Of a DNA stretch of 64,000 bases, positions 24,641 through 33,958 are shown in pieces. How positions within the stretch are numbered: position 1 is the stretch's first letter; each line of letters starts with the position of its first letter. The notes under the pieces are model-generated. The model was not told the DNA's origin. It ran no database searches and was given only the letters and a program-made list of their open reading frames with translations. Both the position numbers and the translations under genes were made by a program. Source of the DNA: Methanococcoides methylutens MM1 (GTDB lineage: Archaea > Halobacteriota > Methanosarcinia > Methanosarcinales > Methanosarcinaceae); the NCBI RefSeq assembly GCF_000970325.1, contig NZ_CP009518.1, positions 1,922,001-1,986,000 of the forward strand. Reading direction: 5' to 3'.

Positions 24641-25566
24641 TGACAGAAGCTATTCGTGTAAAAGGACTTTCATATTCATACCCTGACGGCACCCCTGCAC
24701 TGGAGGATATTGACCTTACCATAAACGAAGGGGAAAAGATAGTCATCATCGGACCAAACGGTGCCGGAAAAACCACATTCTTCCTGCATCTTAACGGCAC
24801 CCTCAAAAGCCAGGATGACAGGATACTGATAAAAGGAAAAGACATAAACGATATGGATAACACCGAAAGAATCCATAAGGTAGGTATCGTTTTCCAGGAT
24901 CCAGACGATCAGTTGTTCATGCCAACGATATTCGATGATGTGGCATTTGGACCCATTAACATGGGCCTTCCCGAAGACCAGGTAAAGGAAAGAGTGAAAA
25001 AGGCACTTTCAAAAGTAGCACTTGAAGGATTCGAAGAAAGGGTCCCGCACAACCTGAGCTACGGACAGAAAAAGAGAGTTGCTCTTGCAGCTGTACTTTC
25101 AATGGAACCGGATATCCTGATACTTGACGAACCCACTGCAAACCTTGACCCAAAGAGTAGAAGTGACTTTATCAAGGTCATAAACAAACTAAACAGGGAA
25201 GGCATTACCACGATGATCGCCATGCATGATGTAAATGCATTGCCGGACCTTGCGGACAGGGTATATGTGCTCAATAAAAGGATCATTGCCGAAGGCTCAC
25301 CAATGGAAATATTCTCTGACTGGGACCTCCTGAAAGAGAATAACCTTGAAGCACCTGATATTTTTAAATTCTTCAAGGTCCTGAACTGTTTTGGATATAA
25401 TTGTGATGATCTACCACTGTCATTCGACGAAGCTGTAGAGGTCCTTACAAGGACCATTGAAAAAGAGAATGGACATGTCCACCTGCATATCCATGAGCAT
25501 ACACATGAAAAAGTAAAGGATGTTATGCACTCATACAACCATCATTCCACAAAGGTCGATGAGTGA
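24640..25566 (+). CDS. cbiO: ECF transporter ATPase CbiO/NikO with histidine-rich tail
   Basis: ATP-hydrolysing subunit that drives metal uptake. The protein has 308 residues. Walker A GPNGAGKTTF (about 38), Q-loop VFQDPDDQLF (about 84), signature LSYGQKKR (about 142), Walker B ILILDEPTANLDP (about 160) and the switch His in MIAMHDVN (about 195) are all present. The extra C-terminal region ends in a histidine-rich stretch (HVHLHIHEHTHE, then HSYNHHS), probably a metal-binding or storage tail. Last gene of the operon; the next gene is convergent and only 11 bp away. Confidence 0.93.
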   Translation: MTEAIRVKGLSYSYPDGTPALEDIDLTINEGEKIVIIGPNGAGKTTFFLHLNGTLKSQDDRILIKGKDINDMDNTERIHKVGIVFQDPDDQLFMPTIFDDVAFGPINMGLPEDQVKERVKKALSKVALEGFEERVPHNLSYGQKKRVALAAVLSMEPDILILDEPTANLDPKSRSDFIKVINKLNREGITTMIAMHDVNALPDLADRVYVLNKRIIAEGSPMEIFSDWDLLKENNLEAPDIFKFFKVLNCFGYNCDDLPLSFDEAVEVLTRTIEKENGHVHLHIHEHTHEKVKDVMHSYNHHSTKVDE

Positions 25567-25577
25567 TTAACTAAATT

Positions 25578-26756
25578 TCACTTCTCTTTTACAAAGAAAG
25601 ACTTTGCATTCGTAACAGCTTCCTGCACCATATCCTCAATGTCGAGATTTTCCTCCTCCCTGACGATCAGGTCGAACTTAGCATTTATCTCGGGGTGTTC
25701 AGGAACCGCTCCACATCCGGATGTTGGCATAATGGAAATATCATAGGTACCAATACGCCTTGCAAGATCTATGATCTCGGTCTTGTCAAGTCCGATCAAT
25801 GGATGATACAATGGGATTCCAAGCCCGTATATCTCAGCATGCATATTAGGAGCTGTCTGTGAAGCTACCTGACCGATGGAAGAACCGGTAATAATACCAT
25901 CAGCACCTTCTTTTTTCATGATCTCGTATGCCATGCGGTACATGGTACGCTTGCAGAGAAGGCAGGTATTCTTTTTATTACAGAGAGTAAGGAAGGTATC
26001 AAGGTTGCTTCCATGAGGAACATCGTACATCTTGATAGGATCTGCAGGAGACCACCTCTGTAAGACTTCCACACATTTCACCGCCCTTTCAAGAGCTCTG
26101 TCATCGGAGAACGGTGCATTGTTGGCATAAACAGGAATGATCTTTACACCACGCCTCATCATGAGCCAGGCTGCGACCGGAGAATCAATACCACCGGACA
26201 TAAGAACGATCATCTTGCCCTGCGTCCCGAGAGGCAATCCTCCAACGCCTTTCACAGTGTCAGTGAATACATATGCCCTGTTCTGCCTCATCTCAACGAA
26301 GATCTCATGATCAGGTTCGGAAAGGTCTACTTTCGGAGTCCTTCCAAGAGATTCAAGACGGTGCCACACTGCATCTCCGCAAAGACGACCAATGTCTGTG
26401 GAAGAGAGACCGGTTTTACCTGACCGGCGTGCACGGATGCCAAATGATTCACCATCTTTGATGAGATCTGCACCAATATCAGCACATACATTTGCAGCAA
26501 CATCAACATCAGCTTCGACCATTATAGCGGAAGATGTGGACACAACCCCAAATACATCTGCTGCTGCCTTTGCAGCATTAGGATCATCAGACTCTATGAA
26601 AATTCGTCCCCATTCCCGATAGACCCTTGAGAACGATACATTTTCCTGCTTCAGCATGGCTTCAATATTGCGGACCAGTATCCTTTCGTACAGGTTCCTG
26701 ACACCCTGGCTCTTGAGAGCCAGTTCACCATACCTTACAATGACCACATCATACAT
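25578..26756 (-). CDS. thiI: tRNA 4-thiouridine synthetase ThiI
   Basis: Forms 4-thiouridine at position 8 of tRNA. The protein has 392 residues, the archaeal length without a rhodanese domain. An N-terminal ferredoxin-like/THUMP region (about 1-165, with FGIRARRSGKTG) precedes the PP-loop ATP pyrophosphatase (VLMSGGIDSPVAAW, about 183-196). Two CxxC-like cysteines (NTCLLC, about 266) and GCGAV near the C-terminus may bind a cluster or carry sulfur, as proposed for methanogen ThiI. Monocistronic, with a promoter region shared with the divergent zinc-ribbon transcript. Confidence 0.93.
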   Translation of the reverse strand: MYDVVIVRYGELALKSQGVRNLYERILVRNIEAMLKQENVSFSRVYREWGRIFIESDDPNAAKAAADVFGVVSTSSAIMVEADVDVAANVCADIGADLIKDGESFGIRARRSGKTGLSSTDIGRLCGDAVWHRLESLGRTPKVDLSEPDHEIFVEMRQNRAYVFTDTVKGVGGLPLGTQGKMIVLMSGGIDSPVAAWLMMRRGVKIIPVYANNAPFSDDRALERAVKCVEVLQRWSPADPIKMYDVPHGSNLDTFLTLCNKKNTCLLCKRTMYRMAYEIMKKEGADGIITGSSIGQVASQTAPNMHAEIYGLGIPLYHPLIGLDKTEIIDLARRIGTYDISIMPTSGCGAVPEHPEINAKFDLIVREEENLDIEDMVQEAVTNAKSFFVKEK

Positions 26757-26854
26757 GGAGCATAGTATTCATACATCTTTTTTAAGCTATTTGGTAAAGG
26801 CAAAAGTGACCAAAACAGCCAGACCATAGAAAAGTATAAATATTCATGAGTTAT

Positions 26855-26863
26855 CTATATAGG
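26855..26863 (+). promoter_or_regulatory. TATA box for the zinc-ribbon transcript
   Basis: CTATATAGG; a second TATA-like element, AGTATAAATA, lies about 25 bp upstream. The closer one would start transcription near 26885, right at the structured leader. Confidence 0.4.
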
Positions 26864-26888
26864 TTTACTGTCCCGTCAAAGAATGGGG

Positions 26889-26988
26889 GGCCACAATGTC
26901 AATATCGACATCATGTGGGGATATGAGCGTGTTTGGGGAGTGGGAAACTCACACACACTTATGCTTATCATTGTAGCCATATCCCCGC
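26889..26988 (+). ncRNA. Structured 5' leader or small RNA with two competing stems
   Basis: Hairpin A pairs CCACA-ATGTC (26891-26900) with GACAT-TGTGG (26907-26918, 2-nt bulge). A long-range stem pairs 26915-26925 (GTGGGGATATG) with 26978-26988 (CATATCCCCGC), 11 bp with one G-U. Inside that, GTGT/ACAC (26929-26932, 26951-26954) and GAGT/ACTC (26938-26941, 26947-26950) form an inner hairpin. Bases 26915-26918 are used by both hairpin A and the long stem, so the two folds exclude each other. It ends 34 bp before a 45-codon zinc-ribbon gene. No known riboswitch class recognised. A 26-codon ORF (26896-26976) overlaps it and is probably accidental. Confidence 0.45.
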
Positions 26989-27022
26989 AATGCAAAACAT
27001 ATTCAAAAAGGGGAAAAGTAGT

Positions 27023-27160
27023 ATGAAAACATTACACAAGTGTCCAAAATGTAGCTCAAGGCTGGAAATGAAAGGGGAAAACATACAGGTTTGCAATGTC
27101 TGCAAATACTGGACAGAAGCAGGGACTGCAAGGCTCGACTCGATAACAATTCTCGAGTGA
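27023..27160 (+). CDS. Tiny zinc-ribbon protein (45 aa)
   Basis: The protein is 45 residues: MKTLHKCPKCSSRLEM then VCNVCKYW, i.e. two CxxC knuckles about 17 residues apart, enough for one zinc ribbon. The ATG at 27023 has GGGGAAAAG upstream; a longer frame starting at 26933 would run through the structured leader and is unlikely. Function unknown; short zinc ribbons in archaea often act in transcription or as protein adaptors. It is followed after 9 bp by another zinc-ribbon gene, so the two form an operon. Confidence 0.65.
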   Translation: MKTLHKCPKCSSRLEMKGENIQVCNVCKYWTEAGTARLDSITILE

Positions 27161-27169
27161 GGAGATACT

Positions 27170-27325
27170 GTGGGAAATATTACCATGAAATGCCACATGT
27201 GTGATGTGGACCTTAAAATAATGCGGATTGGCGATAATGCCATGTACTATTGTCAGAAATGTGGAAGAACAACCTCCATTGACTCTGCATACAACATTTC
27301 AGAACAATCCGCTTATACCGCCTGA
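27170..27325 (+). CDS. Tiny zinc-ribbon protein (51 aa), second of the pair
   Basis: Starts at GTG with GGAG 5 bp upstream. The 51-residue product has CHMC near the N-terminus and CQKCGR about 20 residues later, a single zinc ribbon, then a polar tail (SIDSAYNISEQSAYTA). It begins 9 bp after the first zinc-ribbon gene and its end overlaps the end of the convergent Toprim gene by 13 bp. Function unknown. Confidence 0.6.
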   Translation: MGNITMKCHMCDVDLKIMRIGDNAMYYCQKCGRTTSIDSAYNISEQSAYTA

Positions 27326-27789
27326 TGTGGGTTACCTGCGAGCTTCCTCAATTTCGCTACATAGGAATGGAGGCTCTCCACATCTTTAATCTCTTTTTTT
27401 ACCATTGAACTCAAGCGTTCACGAATATACATATCAACATCAACATCAAAATACCTGAGATCCTCTGATATCTTTGAAGCCAGAAGATCACCACGACGGT
27501 CCCAGTCAGTCAGAATTATTGCCCTTTTACCACTATCAACGACCTTTGATGTAAGATGTGTAAGAGGACCATGGGTCGCAAGCTCAATATCCCCGGAGAA
27601 ACCTAATTTTCTCAAAGAGATGATGTCCCTTTTCCCTTCAACAATAATAATATCACCATTATTGGAACATTCAAGAAGGTCATTTAGAAGGTCCTCAACC
27701 ATTTCAAGTTTTTTTTGATATACGAAGAAAGGTGCCTTTAGTCCGGACCTTTTCACCGAAACATTTCCACTTTGCTCATGTGCTGACAT
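27313..27789 (-). CDS. Small Toprim-domain protein (UPF0292-like)
   Basis: 158-residue protein dominated by a Toprim fold: IIIVEGKRDIISLRKLGF carries the conserved Glu of the first motif (about residue 52), and IILTDWDRRGDLLA carries the DxD motif (about 94-96). This is the size and layout of the archaeal UPF0292 family, stand-alone Toprim proteins related to those of primases and RNase M5. Metal-dependent nucleotidyl transfer or cleavage on nucleic acid is likely, but the substrate is unknown. Expressed alone. Confidence 0.8.
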   Translation of the reverse strand: MSAHEQSGNVSVKRSGLKAPFFVYQKKLEMVEDLLNDLLECSNNGDIIIVEGKRDIISLRKLGFSGDIELATHGPLTHLTSKVVDSGKRAIILTDWDRRGDLLASKISEDLRYFDVDVDMYIRERLSSMVKKEIKDVESLHSYVAKLRKLAGNPHQAV

Positions 27790-27936
27790 TAAGAGATGAT
27801 ATTGAACTCAAACCTAAATAACCATCCCATAAAAATAAAAAGCGATCAACACAAACATCGATAACGTTATATATGGACATTAATTAAACTTTATACAGAT
27901 GGAAGGGGTGACAGATCCATCAAGGAGTGGTAGAAC

Positions 27937-28143
27937 ATGGGATGCATCTTTTGTGGAAAAATTTGTGCAGAAGCAGGGGTCGAAGGCGAATATGGAGAAG
28001 AGGTCGCAGAAGGTCGTATTGTCGGACACACCCACATTTGCATGGACTGCCTGGCAGAACTAAAAGAAATACTTGACATCGAAGAAATCGAAAAGAAACT
28101 GGCTGAAACCGAATACGAGATCTTCGAAGAGGTCAGTCACTAA
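27937..28143 (+). CDS. Small protein with CxxC zinc knuckles (68 aa)
   Basis: Starts MGCIFCGKIC and later has ICMDCLAEL, giving two CxxC pairs about 30 residues apart that can bind one zinc. The rest is acidic with a helical C-terminus. A TATA-like element (TTATATATGG) lies around 27867-27876, with a 60-bp leader. No partner gene and no recognised family. Confidence 0.6.
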   Translation: MGCIFCGKICAEAGVEGEYGEEVAEGRIVGHTHICMDCLAELKEILDIEEIEKKLAETEYEIFEEVSH

Positions 28144-28277
28144 AGTAAACCATATTTAAAAGTGGTCGAATAAGGTCAGGTAATAGTAGCCAGAAAGTTT
28201 CAACTATAGAGTAATCTGTAGAAAAAATAACACCGCTGCAGAGACGTTAAAGAAACTGCAGAACGATCATAGACAAT

Positions 28278-28568
28278 TCATCTTTTGATAAAGAATTCAG
28301 TGAACTCATCAGAAGGATAGATCCATTTAATACCGACATCCTCAACATTTGAAAGTTCAGGCCCTATTCGCAGGTTGTCCAGCAACTCGGATATCAGAGC
28401 CTTTTCGCCCTGCGCAATTACCTTCACCCGCCCGTCCGGAAGATTTTGGGCATAGCCAACCAGACCAAGCCCTGACGCCACTTTTTGGGTAAAACCCCTG
28501 AAGTATACACCCTGAACCCTGCCGGAGACATAGATCTCCGCACAGGTGTTATCATTATTTCCAGACAT
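28278..28568 (-). CDS. acyP: Acylphosphatase
   Basis: Hydrolyses acyl phosphates in the cytoplasm. With the ATG at 28568 the product is 96 residues; a longer version would need a TTG start. Key features are VSGRVQGVYFRGF, which has the catalytic Arg in the phosphate-binding loop, and GYAQNLPDGRVKVIAQG, with the catalytic Asn. It lies 56 bp from the thrS 3' end and could be transcribed with or after it. Confidence 0.9.
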   Translation of the reverse strand: MSGNNDNTCAEIYVSGRVQGVYFRGFTQKVASGLGLVGYAQNLPDGRVKVIAQGEKALISELLDNLRIGPELSNVEDVGIKWIYPSDEFTEFFIKR

Positions 28569-28624
28569 GAGTTCACTTCTGTTACTAAGCAATCGTCTAT
28601 TACCAAACTTTGTTGCTAACTTGT

Positions 28625-30532
28625 TTAGAGGAACTTTGGCCTCATTGAAAGCAACTTTGCAAGAGGTAAGCTACGGTACGGCATGTCTCCGATCTCGGAC
28701 AGGACACGCTCATTGAGCTCCTCAGCAGCCATTTCCACTTTCTTTGGCTTCTTTGGCTCGGACTCGGCACGAATGGTAACGTTAACCTTACCGCTTTCCA
28801 CCTCGGAATCTCCAATAACTGCTACGTATGGGACCCATTCACGACCTGCATCACGGATCTTCTTACCAACGGTTTCCTCACGGTCATCAATGTCCACACG
28901 GACCTGAAGAGCATCTGCAACCTTGTTGGCAAACTCCATATGCCTCTCTGCAATAGGGATCACACGGACCTGTGTTGGAGAGAGCCATACAGGAAGGTTC
29001 GGAACCTTGCCAGCCTCTGCATCCATTGCTGCTTTTTCAAGGAGAGCATAGATACACCTCTCGATCGCTCCGCTCGGGGAGCAGTGAAGCAGAACCGGAC
29101 GCTTTGTATCACCATTGGAATCAATGTAATTGATGTCATAGCGCTCAGCATTCTCCACATCGATCTGCACGGTAGACAACGCACTTGCCTTTGCTATGGC
29201 ATCCACGAAATTGAACTCGAACTTAAGGACGAAGTAGAAGAACCTTGTATCCCACATCTCCACAAGAACAGGCTTGTTGACCTTTCTTGCAAGGTCTGTG
29301 ATGAAGTCAGTGTTATTCTCATAGAAGTCGCGTGTAAAGCGAATAGCGACCTCAAAGTCACTCACGTCGATACCGATCTTGTCCAGCGTGTTGATGCACA
29401 TACTGTATTGCTCACCGAATTGGGAAACAGAACCTTCCATGTCAGGACACAGGGTGTGCATGTCCGGCATTGTGAAAGCACGCAACCTTCTAAGACCAAC
29501 AAGTTCACCGCGCTGTTCTTTCCTGAAACTGTACCTGGTCATCTCGATCATCTTGAGTGGAAGATGCCTGTATGAGATGGTCATATCATGGTTCATCAGG
29601 AACTGACCGAAACAGGCGGCGAACCTGAGGAACATGTGACGTTTATCTGACTCAATGGAATACTGGCGTGCAGGGAACCTGTCTAGATACTTCTTCAATG
29701 TAGGATGGTTCATATCATACATCAGAGGAGTCTCAACCTCCATTGCACCCATCTTTGTAGACTCATCGATAACGAAGTTCTCGAGAAGGGACTTCATCAG
29801 CCTTCCCTTAGGATAATAGCGCATGTTACCTGAATCAGAACCTGGCTCATAGTCCGCGATCTCAAGCCTGCGCATCAGTTCCACATGAGGTGGTGCCTTG
29901 TCGATATTCCTGTTCTTGGTGATCTCATAGTCCACGAACTTCCTGAGATTATCATATCCTGTAAAATCAAAACTTTCCGCATCATGAAGCTCCCCATCAG
30001 GAGTAAGGATGCGCCAGTAGGACTTTGCAGTATCCTCTGCTTTAAGTGCTTCTGAGACCACTTCCTCTTTCTTCTCTTCGACCACCACTGCTTCACCGCA
30101 GGAAGCAGATCCTTCCGGCCTGATTGTACGTGAAAGCTCTGAGAGAGGATGACCTTTACAGCTGATGCTGAATGCCTTGTACCAGCCGAAAGGTGCCCTC
30201 ATGACATTGTACTTGCCGGTCAGCTCTTTCTCAATGCTCTTGAGTACGGACACTGCGACCTTAGGGGAAGAGAGATCGGAGCTTAAATGTGCATAAGGAT
30301 AAAGCATCACACTTTCGGCCTTTACCTGAGTAGCAACCTTCTCAATTTCAGCAACTGCCTGCTTTACCACCTGCTGCGTATCAGCCTCGTCAAAGCTCTC
30401 CACAGCCATGAATGCCGTAAGTGCTTCCTCAAGCCGTCCCTGTTTGAACGAATCTTCGATCTTTTCAGCAACAGGAGTGCTCTTTTTTACCTCATATTCA
30501 ATGTAATCAGAATGGATAAGTAATAACTGCAT
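28625..30532 (-). CDS. thrS: Threonyl-tRNA synthetase, archaeal type
   Basis: Charges tRNA-Thr. The protein has 635 residues. The N-terminal domain (about 1-140, [16 protein letters not shown]) is the archaea-specific D-aminoacyl-tRNA deacylase-like editing domain rather than the bacterial TGS/editing pair. The class II catalytic core follows: motif 1 around [13 protein letters not shown], motif 2 around [18 protein letters not shown] (about 375), motif 3 around [17 protein letters not shown] (about 500). The C-terminal anticodon-binding domain (from [12 protein letters not shown]) completes it. Intact and typical. Confidence 0.96.
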   Translation of the reverse strand: MQLLLIHSDYIEYEVKKSTPVAEKIEDSFKQGRLEEALTAFMAVESFDEADTQQVVKQAVAEIEKVATQVKAESVMLYPYAHLSSDLSSPKVAVSVLKSIEKELTGKYNVMRAPFGWYKAFSISCKGHPLSELSRTIRPEGSASCGEAVVVEEKKEEVVSEALKAEDTAKSYWRILTPDGELHDAESFDFTGYDNLRKFVDYEITKNRNIDKAPPHVELMRRLEIADYEPGSDSGNMRYYPKGRLMKSLLENFVIDESTKMGAMEVETPLMYDMNHPTLKKYLDRFPARQYSIESDKRHMFLRFAACFGQFLMNHDMTISYRHLPLKMIEMTRYSFRKEQRGELVGLRRLRAFTMPDMHTLCPDMEGSVSQFGEQYSMCINTLDKIGIDVSDFEVAIRFTRDFYENNTDFITDLARKVNKPVLVEMWDTRFFYFVLKFEFNFVDAIAKASALSTVQIDVENAERYDINYIDSNGDTKRPVLLHCSPSGAIERCIYALLEKAAMDAEAGKVPNLPVWLSPTQVRVIPIAERHMEFANKVADALQVRVDIDDREETVGKKIRDAGREWVPYVAVIGDSEVESGKVNVTIRAESEPKKPKKVEMAAEELNERVLSEIGDMPYRSLPLAKLLSMRPKFL

Positions 30533-30633
30533 GATCTCACCGGTTAAATAATCCTGTGCTTTAATTAAACCAATCCTTATTAACCTTTTTCAGCTAAACG
30601 TTCCTGAACCAGGCCTGAACTTGATAAAAAGAT

Positions 30634-31722
30634 TTATTCATCTGAAGCCTGTGCTGCTTCCACTTGCTCAGCCTCAGCTTCGTCAAGGTTTTCCACATAT
30701 ACCTTATAGGCCGCTATCAGGGAACCCAGAAGTATCGGTGCTGCAAAGAACCCGGCGATACCACCAACGAAAGCACCCCCAAGGAATGCAAGGAAAATAA
30801 GGAACGGATGAATGTGCGACTTCACGCTTGCGAGATACGGACGCAGGAAAAGCTCCGGTGGAACATAGATGATGATCGAACAGACAACAAAGAATATCAC
30901 AGCACTTTCCAGCCCAAGACTGAAATAGCGTATAACGGAAAGAACCACCAGTACCATGTACCCGGCAAACATGGGTATTGCAGATGCAATAAAGATGAGT
31001 GTGGCCAGCGCAAGCACATGTGAAAGACCAAAGGCGGTGAATACGATCACGGAAAGAGTGCTTACCGAAAGTGCAGCATATGCATTGCCGATGAAAACAC
31101 CACCCAGAATAACGTCCATATGATGAACGTATCTTTTGACAACAGACTGGTTCCCATCCGGGACCACCTTGAGGAATGAACGATAAAGAGCATCACCGTC
31201 TGCAAGAAGGAAATAGCATACAAAGATAGCTACCAGAAGATTGATCACGAACATCGCTATCCCACGAGCATAGGAAACAAAAACGAGGTTTCCAAGAAGA
31301 GGCAGGATGGAAAGGGATGAATCCCATATGGTCTGCTGTATCTGCTCATAGTATCCCTGAGGAATGTTCAGGCTGCGTACGAACTCGAACAATGACTCAA
31401 CAACAATAGACTGGTTCTCGGTTATCCAGACAATCTGGTTAACGATCTCGATGATACCCATACCAAGTATCAGGATGATAGGTGCCACAATGAACATCGT
31501 GGCTACGAAAGCACCTATATGACGTTTCCTTTGAAGCACCATATAGATCGGACGTGCAATATATGCAAAAACAAGGCCCAGCATAATCCCATCAGCAAGT
31601 GGCAGCAAAATGTAAATGAATGTGGAAAAGAGTATGACCAGAGCTATGATTACGAGAACCTTCCATCTGGAACCTATCTGCCGGGACAGCTCATTAGATA
31701 TATCCGTGACCATCGAAAACAC
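30634..31722 (-). CDS. AI-2E family (UPF0118) membrane transporter
   Basis: Multi-spanning membrane protein of 362 residues with eight or so hydrophobic segments arranged as in the AI-2E/PerM family: two N-terminal helices, a soluble middle part (about 105-150) and a cluster of helices, ending in a charged tail (EAEAEQVEAAQASDE). FLGGAFVGGIAGFFAAPILLG near the C-terminus is the family's conserved signature. The substrate is unknown in archaea; family members are exporters of small molecules or Na+/H+ antiporters. The start could also be the ATG 9 bp downstream. Confidence 0.85.
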   Translation of the reverse strand: MFSMVTDISNELSRQIGSRWKVLVIIALVILFSTFIYILLPLADGIMLGLVFAYIARPIYMVLQRKRHIGAFVATMFIVAPIILILGMGIIEIVNQIVWITENQSIVVESLFEFVRSLNIPQGYYEQIQQTIWDSSLSILPLLGNLVFVSYARGIAMFVINLLVAIFVCYFLLADGDALYRSFLKVVPDGNQSVVKRYVHHMDVILGGVFIGNAYAALSVSTLSVIVFTAFGLSHVLALATLIFIASAIPMFAGYMVLVVLSVIRYFSLGLESAVIFFVVCSIIIYVPPELFLRPYLASVKSHIHPFLIFLAFLGGAFVGGIAGFFAAPILLGSLIAAYKVYVENLDEAEAEQVEAAQASDE

Positions 31723-31790
31723 ATACAGTAATTTTAACGAATAATAATATTATTAAGCATATAATATAACTGTGACACACTATTAATAAT

Positions 31791-33833
31791 TCACTCAATA
31801 GAACTTCTTGTAGCTTTACTACTTAGATCAAGGACATCTGAGAGAAGCCTGTCCGAATATTTCAGGACAACACATGCTTCAGTACACCTGCCACAGCGTA
31901 TGCATTCATCACTTATGAACAACTTTCCTTTTTCAGACCCGAGAGTGATTGCATTCACAGGGCAGACCTTCAGACAGATACCACATTCAGTGCACTTGTT
32001 AAACCGCATCAGTTGTTCTGCAGTCCTTTTGAGAAGTTCCCGGGCATCGCCTTCTGACCCTGCAGTGACCTTAAGGCTGCCTGAGGAGAAGAATTTTACC
32101 GAATCCTTACCCGTCCTGACAAGTAACATTCCAAGATCCTCTGAAAAAACAGTAGACCCCAGTATGGTCATCACTGCAGCAGCTTCGCTTAAAAGTACTC
32201 CACCGACATTCGCTTCAACGGTATAGCCACCTTCCCTGCAGGGAGAGAAACCTGAGGTAAGGACGATAGCAAAGTCCTCATCGACACTGACCTGTTCGGT
32301 ATCAATTCCAAGCTCCTTAGCAAGAATTACCATCTTGGGAGGTAACTCCTTCCAGCGCCACAGGCCGTGCTTCACATATTCATCCGAGAGGCCACGGGAA
32401 CGTGCCCACTTCAGGAGATAGTCGTTCCACCTTTTGTACATATCCGGATGGATCTCACGTAACCTCTCATACTCTGCAGAGAGTTCTGCAGGGCAGAGAT
32501 AGCAACCCACACGCTCAAAGCCCCTGTCGTAGAGAGGATTGTAATCCAGGCCGCGCCAGTGTATGTAAAGCCACACCTCAATGGCACGCCAGTCACGTAT
32601 AGGGAAAATGTTCAGCTGGTCAGGAACAAAGGGATTCTTCTCGCTGGCAGCGATATTAGCCCTTGAAAAAGACTCATGCCTGCGCTTGCCATCTATGGTC
32701 AGACATACCCCACCGTCTTGAGTACAGCGGTCGATAACACTTCCCGCAGGAGCAAGTTTGCAGACCTTGCAGCACCAGCGGAAATCCTTTGCAGGCGGAC
32801 CAAAACTCTCAACATTATCCCAGAAGGCATTTCCTGCCTTTGCTTCGGTAAGTTCGATACCACGCTTTTCACAATATTCATGCACAAAATCCACTGTTTC
32901 CGGGAACTCGATCCCGGTGTTCAGGAAAAAGGCACTTACTTCCCTGTTCTTAAGAGCACTCAATGTAAGGTCCAGGACCACAAGACTATCCTTCCCACCA
33001 CTGAAAGAAACGTGCACCGGGAGATCGCGGTATTCTTTCTGGTTCGCAATACCCTTGATGGTGTTCATTGCATTCTTCCCAAGCTGCCTGAGATGAGGCA
33101 GGTTGGCCTTTACAACATCATCCATGGAGGAGACCTTCGGATGCAATTCCATGTTATCACTCATGACCTTTCGGACCCTGACGACCGGACCCTCAGTACG
33201 ACCCATCTCATCACTGTCGCACAAAGCGATCCCGGATCCCACAAGCTTGCCGGAGACCACAATTACAGGGTCCCCTTTTTTGATATCGCCACTAAATCTT
33301 TCCAGGACCCCAGCCTTCACTTTCTTCCCATTGAGATGGGAACCTGCTTTTTTCAGGACAACGGTCTTGCTCTCGGTCAGGCCATGGAGTAACTGTGCAC
33401 CAATTTCAGATGGCTCGAAACGATGGGCCATACGATACATATCATAGAGCAGCACGCCAACTTTCAGTCCGTCAACGATCACCTCATCGGTCTTATCATC
33501 ACCAGGGATCTTGTTCAAAAGGACCATATGCAGACCAATGGGATCACACCCATATTCGGACAGGAGCAGATCTGCGAGTACTTCACGTTCGTAAGGTGAG
33601 CAAAAGCGAATATCACCGGTTCCCGAAAGTTTCACTTCAAGCACGTTTCCGCCACAAGACCCACATTCCGCTTTAATAAGAGGTACATTACATTCCTTGC
33701 ACCAGAATATCACAGGATGCTTATCAACTGCAGGTTTTCTGAACGTTTTTTTACTGCCTCGAGCATTCATCTTGTTTTTTTTAGAAGGAGATTTATGCAT
33801 TTGGGAGTCGGCCTTTTTTAAGTGCATTGTCAT
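31791..33833 (-). CDS. PAPS-reductase-family protein fused to PUA-like and 4Fe-4S ferredoxin domains
   Basis: 680-residue fusion of unknown substrate. After a basic N-terminus come a zinc-ribbon-like CxxC pair (WCKECNVPL, CGSCGG), a PUA-like domain (about 160-220), then a phosphoadenosine-phosphosulfate reductase/PP-loop domain (HVSFSGGKDSLVVLDL, about 276; FRWCCKVCKLAP, about 350; GCYLCPAEL, about 450). It ends in a dicluster ferredoxin (CTECGICLKVCP and CIRCGRCTEAC, about 615-660). Methanogens that do not reduce sulfate assimilatively still carry this fusion, so a sulfur-transfer or tRNA/cofactor thiolation role is more likely than PAPS reduction. That is inference. Confidence 0.85.
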   Translation of the reverse strand: MTMHLKKADSQMHKSPSKKNKMNARGSKKTFRKPAVDKHPVIFWCKECNVPLIKAECGSCGGNVLEVKLSGTGDIRFCSPYEREVLADLLLSEYGCDPIGLHMVLLNKIPGDDKTDEVIVDGLKVGVLLYDMYRMAHRFEPSEIGAQLLHGLTESKTVVLKKAGSHLNGKKVKAGVLERFSGDIKKGDPVIVVSGKLVGSGIALCDSDEMGRTEGPVVRVRKVMSDNMELHPKVSSMDDVVKANLPHLRQLGKNAMNTIKGIANQKEYRDLPVHVSFSGGKDSLVVLDLTLSALKNREVSAFFLNTGIEFPETVDFVHEYCEKRGIELTEAKAGNAFWDNVESFGPPAKDFRWCCKVCKLAPAGSVIDRCTQDGGVCLTIDGKRRHESFSRANIAASEKNPFVPDQLNIFPIRDWRAIEVWLYIHWRGLDYNPLYDRGFERVGCYLCPAELSAEYERLREIHPDMYKRWNDYLLKWARSRGLSDEYVKHGLWRWKELPPKMVILAKELGIDTEQVSVDEDFAIVLTSGFSPCREGGYTVEANVGGVLLSEAAAVMTILGSTVFSEDLGMLLVRTGKDSVKFFSSGSLKVTAGSEGDARELLKRTAEQLMRFNKCTECGICLKVCPVNAITLGSEKGKLFISDECIRCGRCTEACVVLKYSDRLLSDVLDLSSKATRSSIE

Positions 33834-33958
33834 AAAAATAGGAGTTGGTGTTCATAAATACTTCCATGACAAAACCATGTCACTGATGAAATACAAAAAA
33901 TACGGACAAAATGAAAAAGAGAGCATGCAGGTCACTATGACCTGCTCTAAAATTGCCT

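Noticed and set aside
26896-26976. 26-codon ORF in the structured leader
   Set aside because: It overlaps both arms of the predicted fold, has no protein-like features and is probably accidental.
32676-33392. 238-aa plus-strand frame inside the PAPS-reductase fusion
   Set aside because: Antisense shadow; the opposite strand encodes recognisable domains over its whole length.
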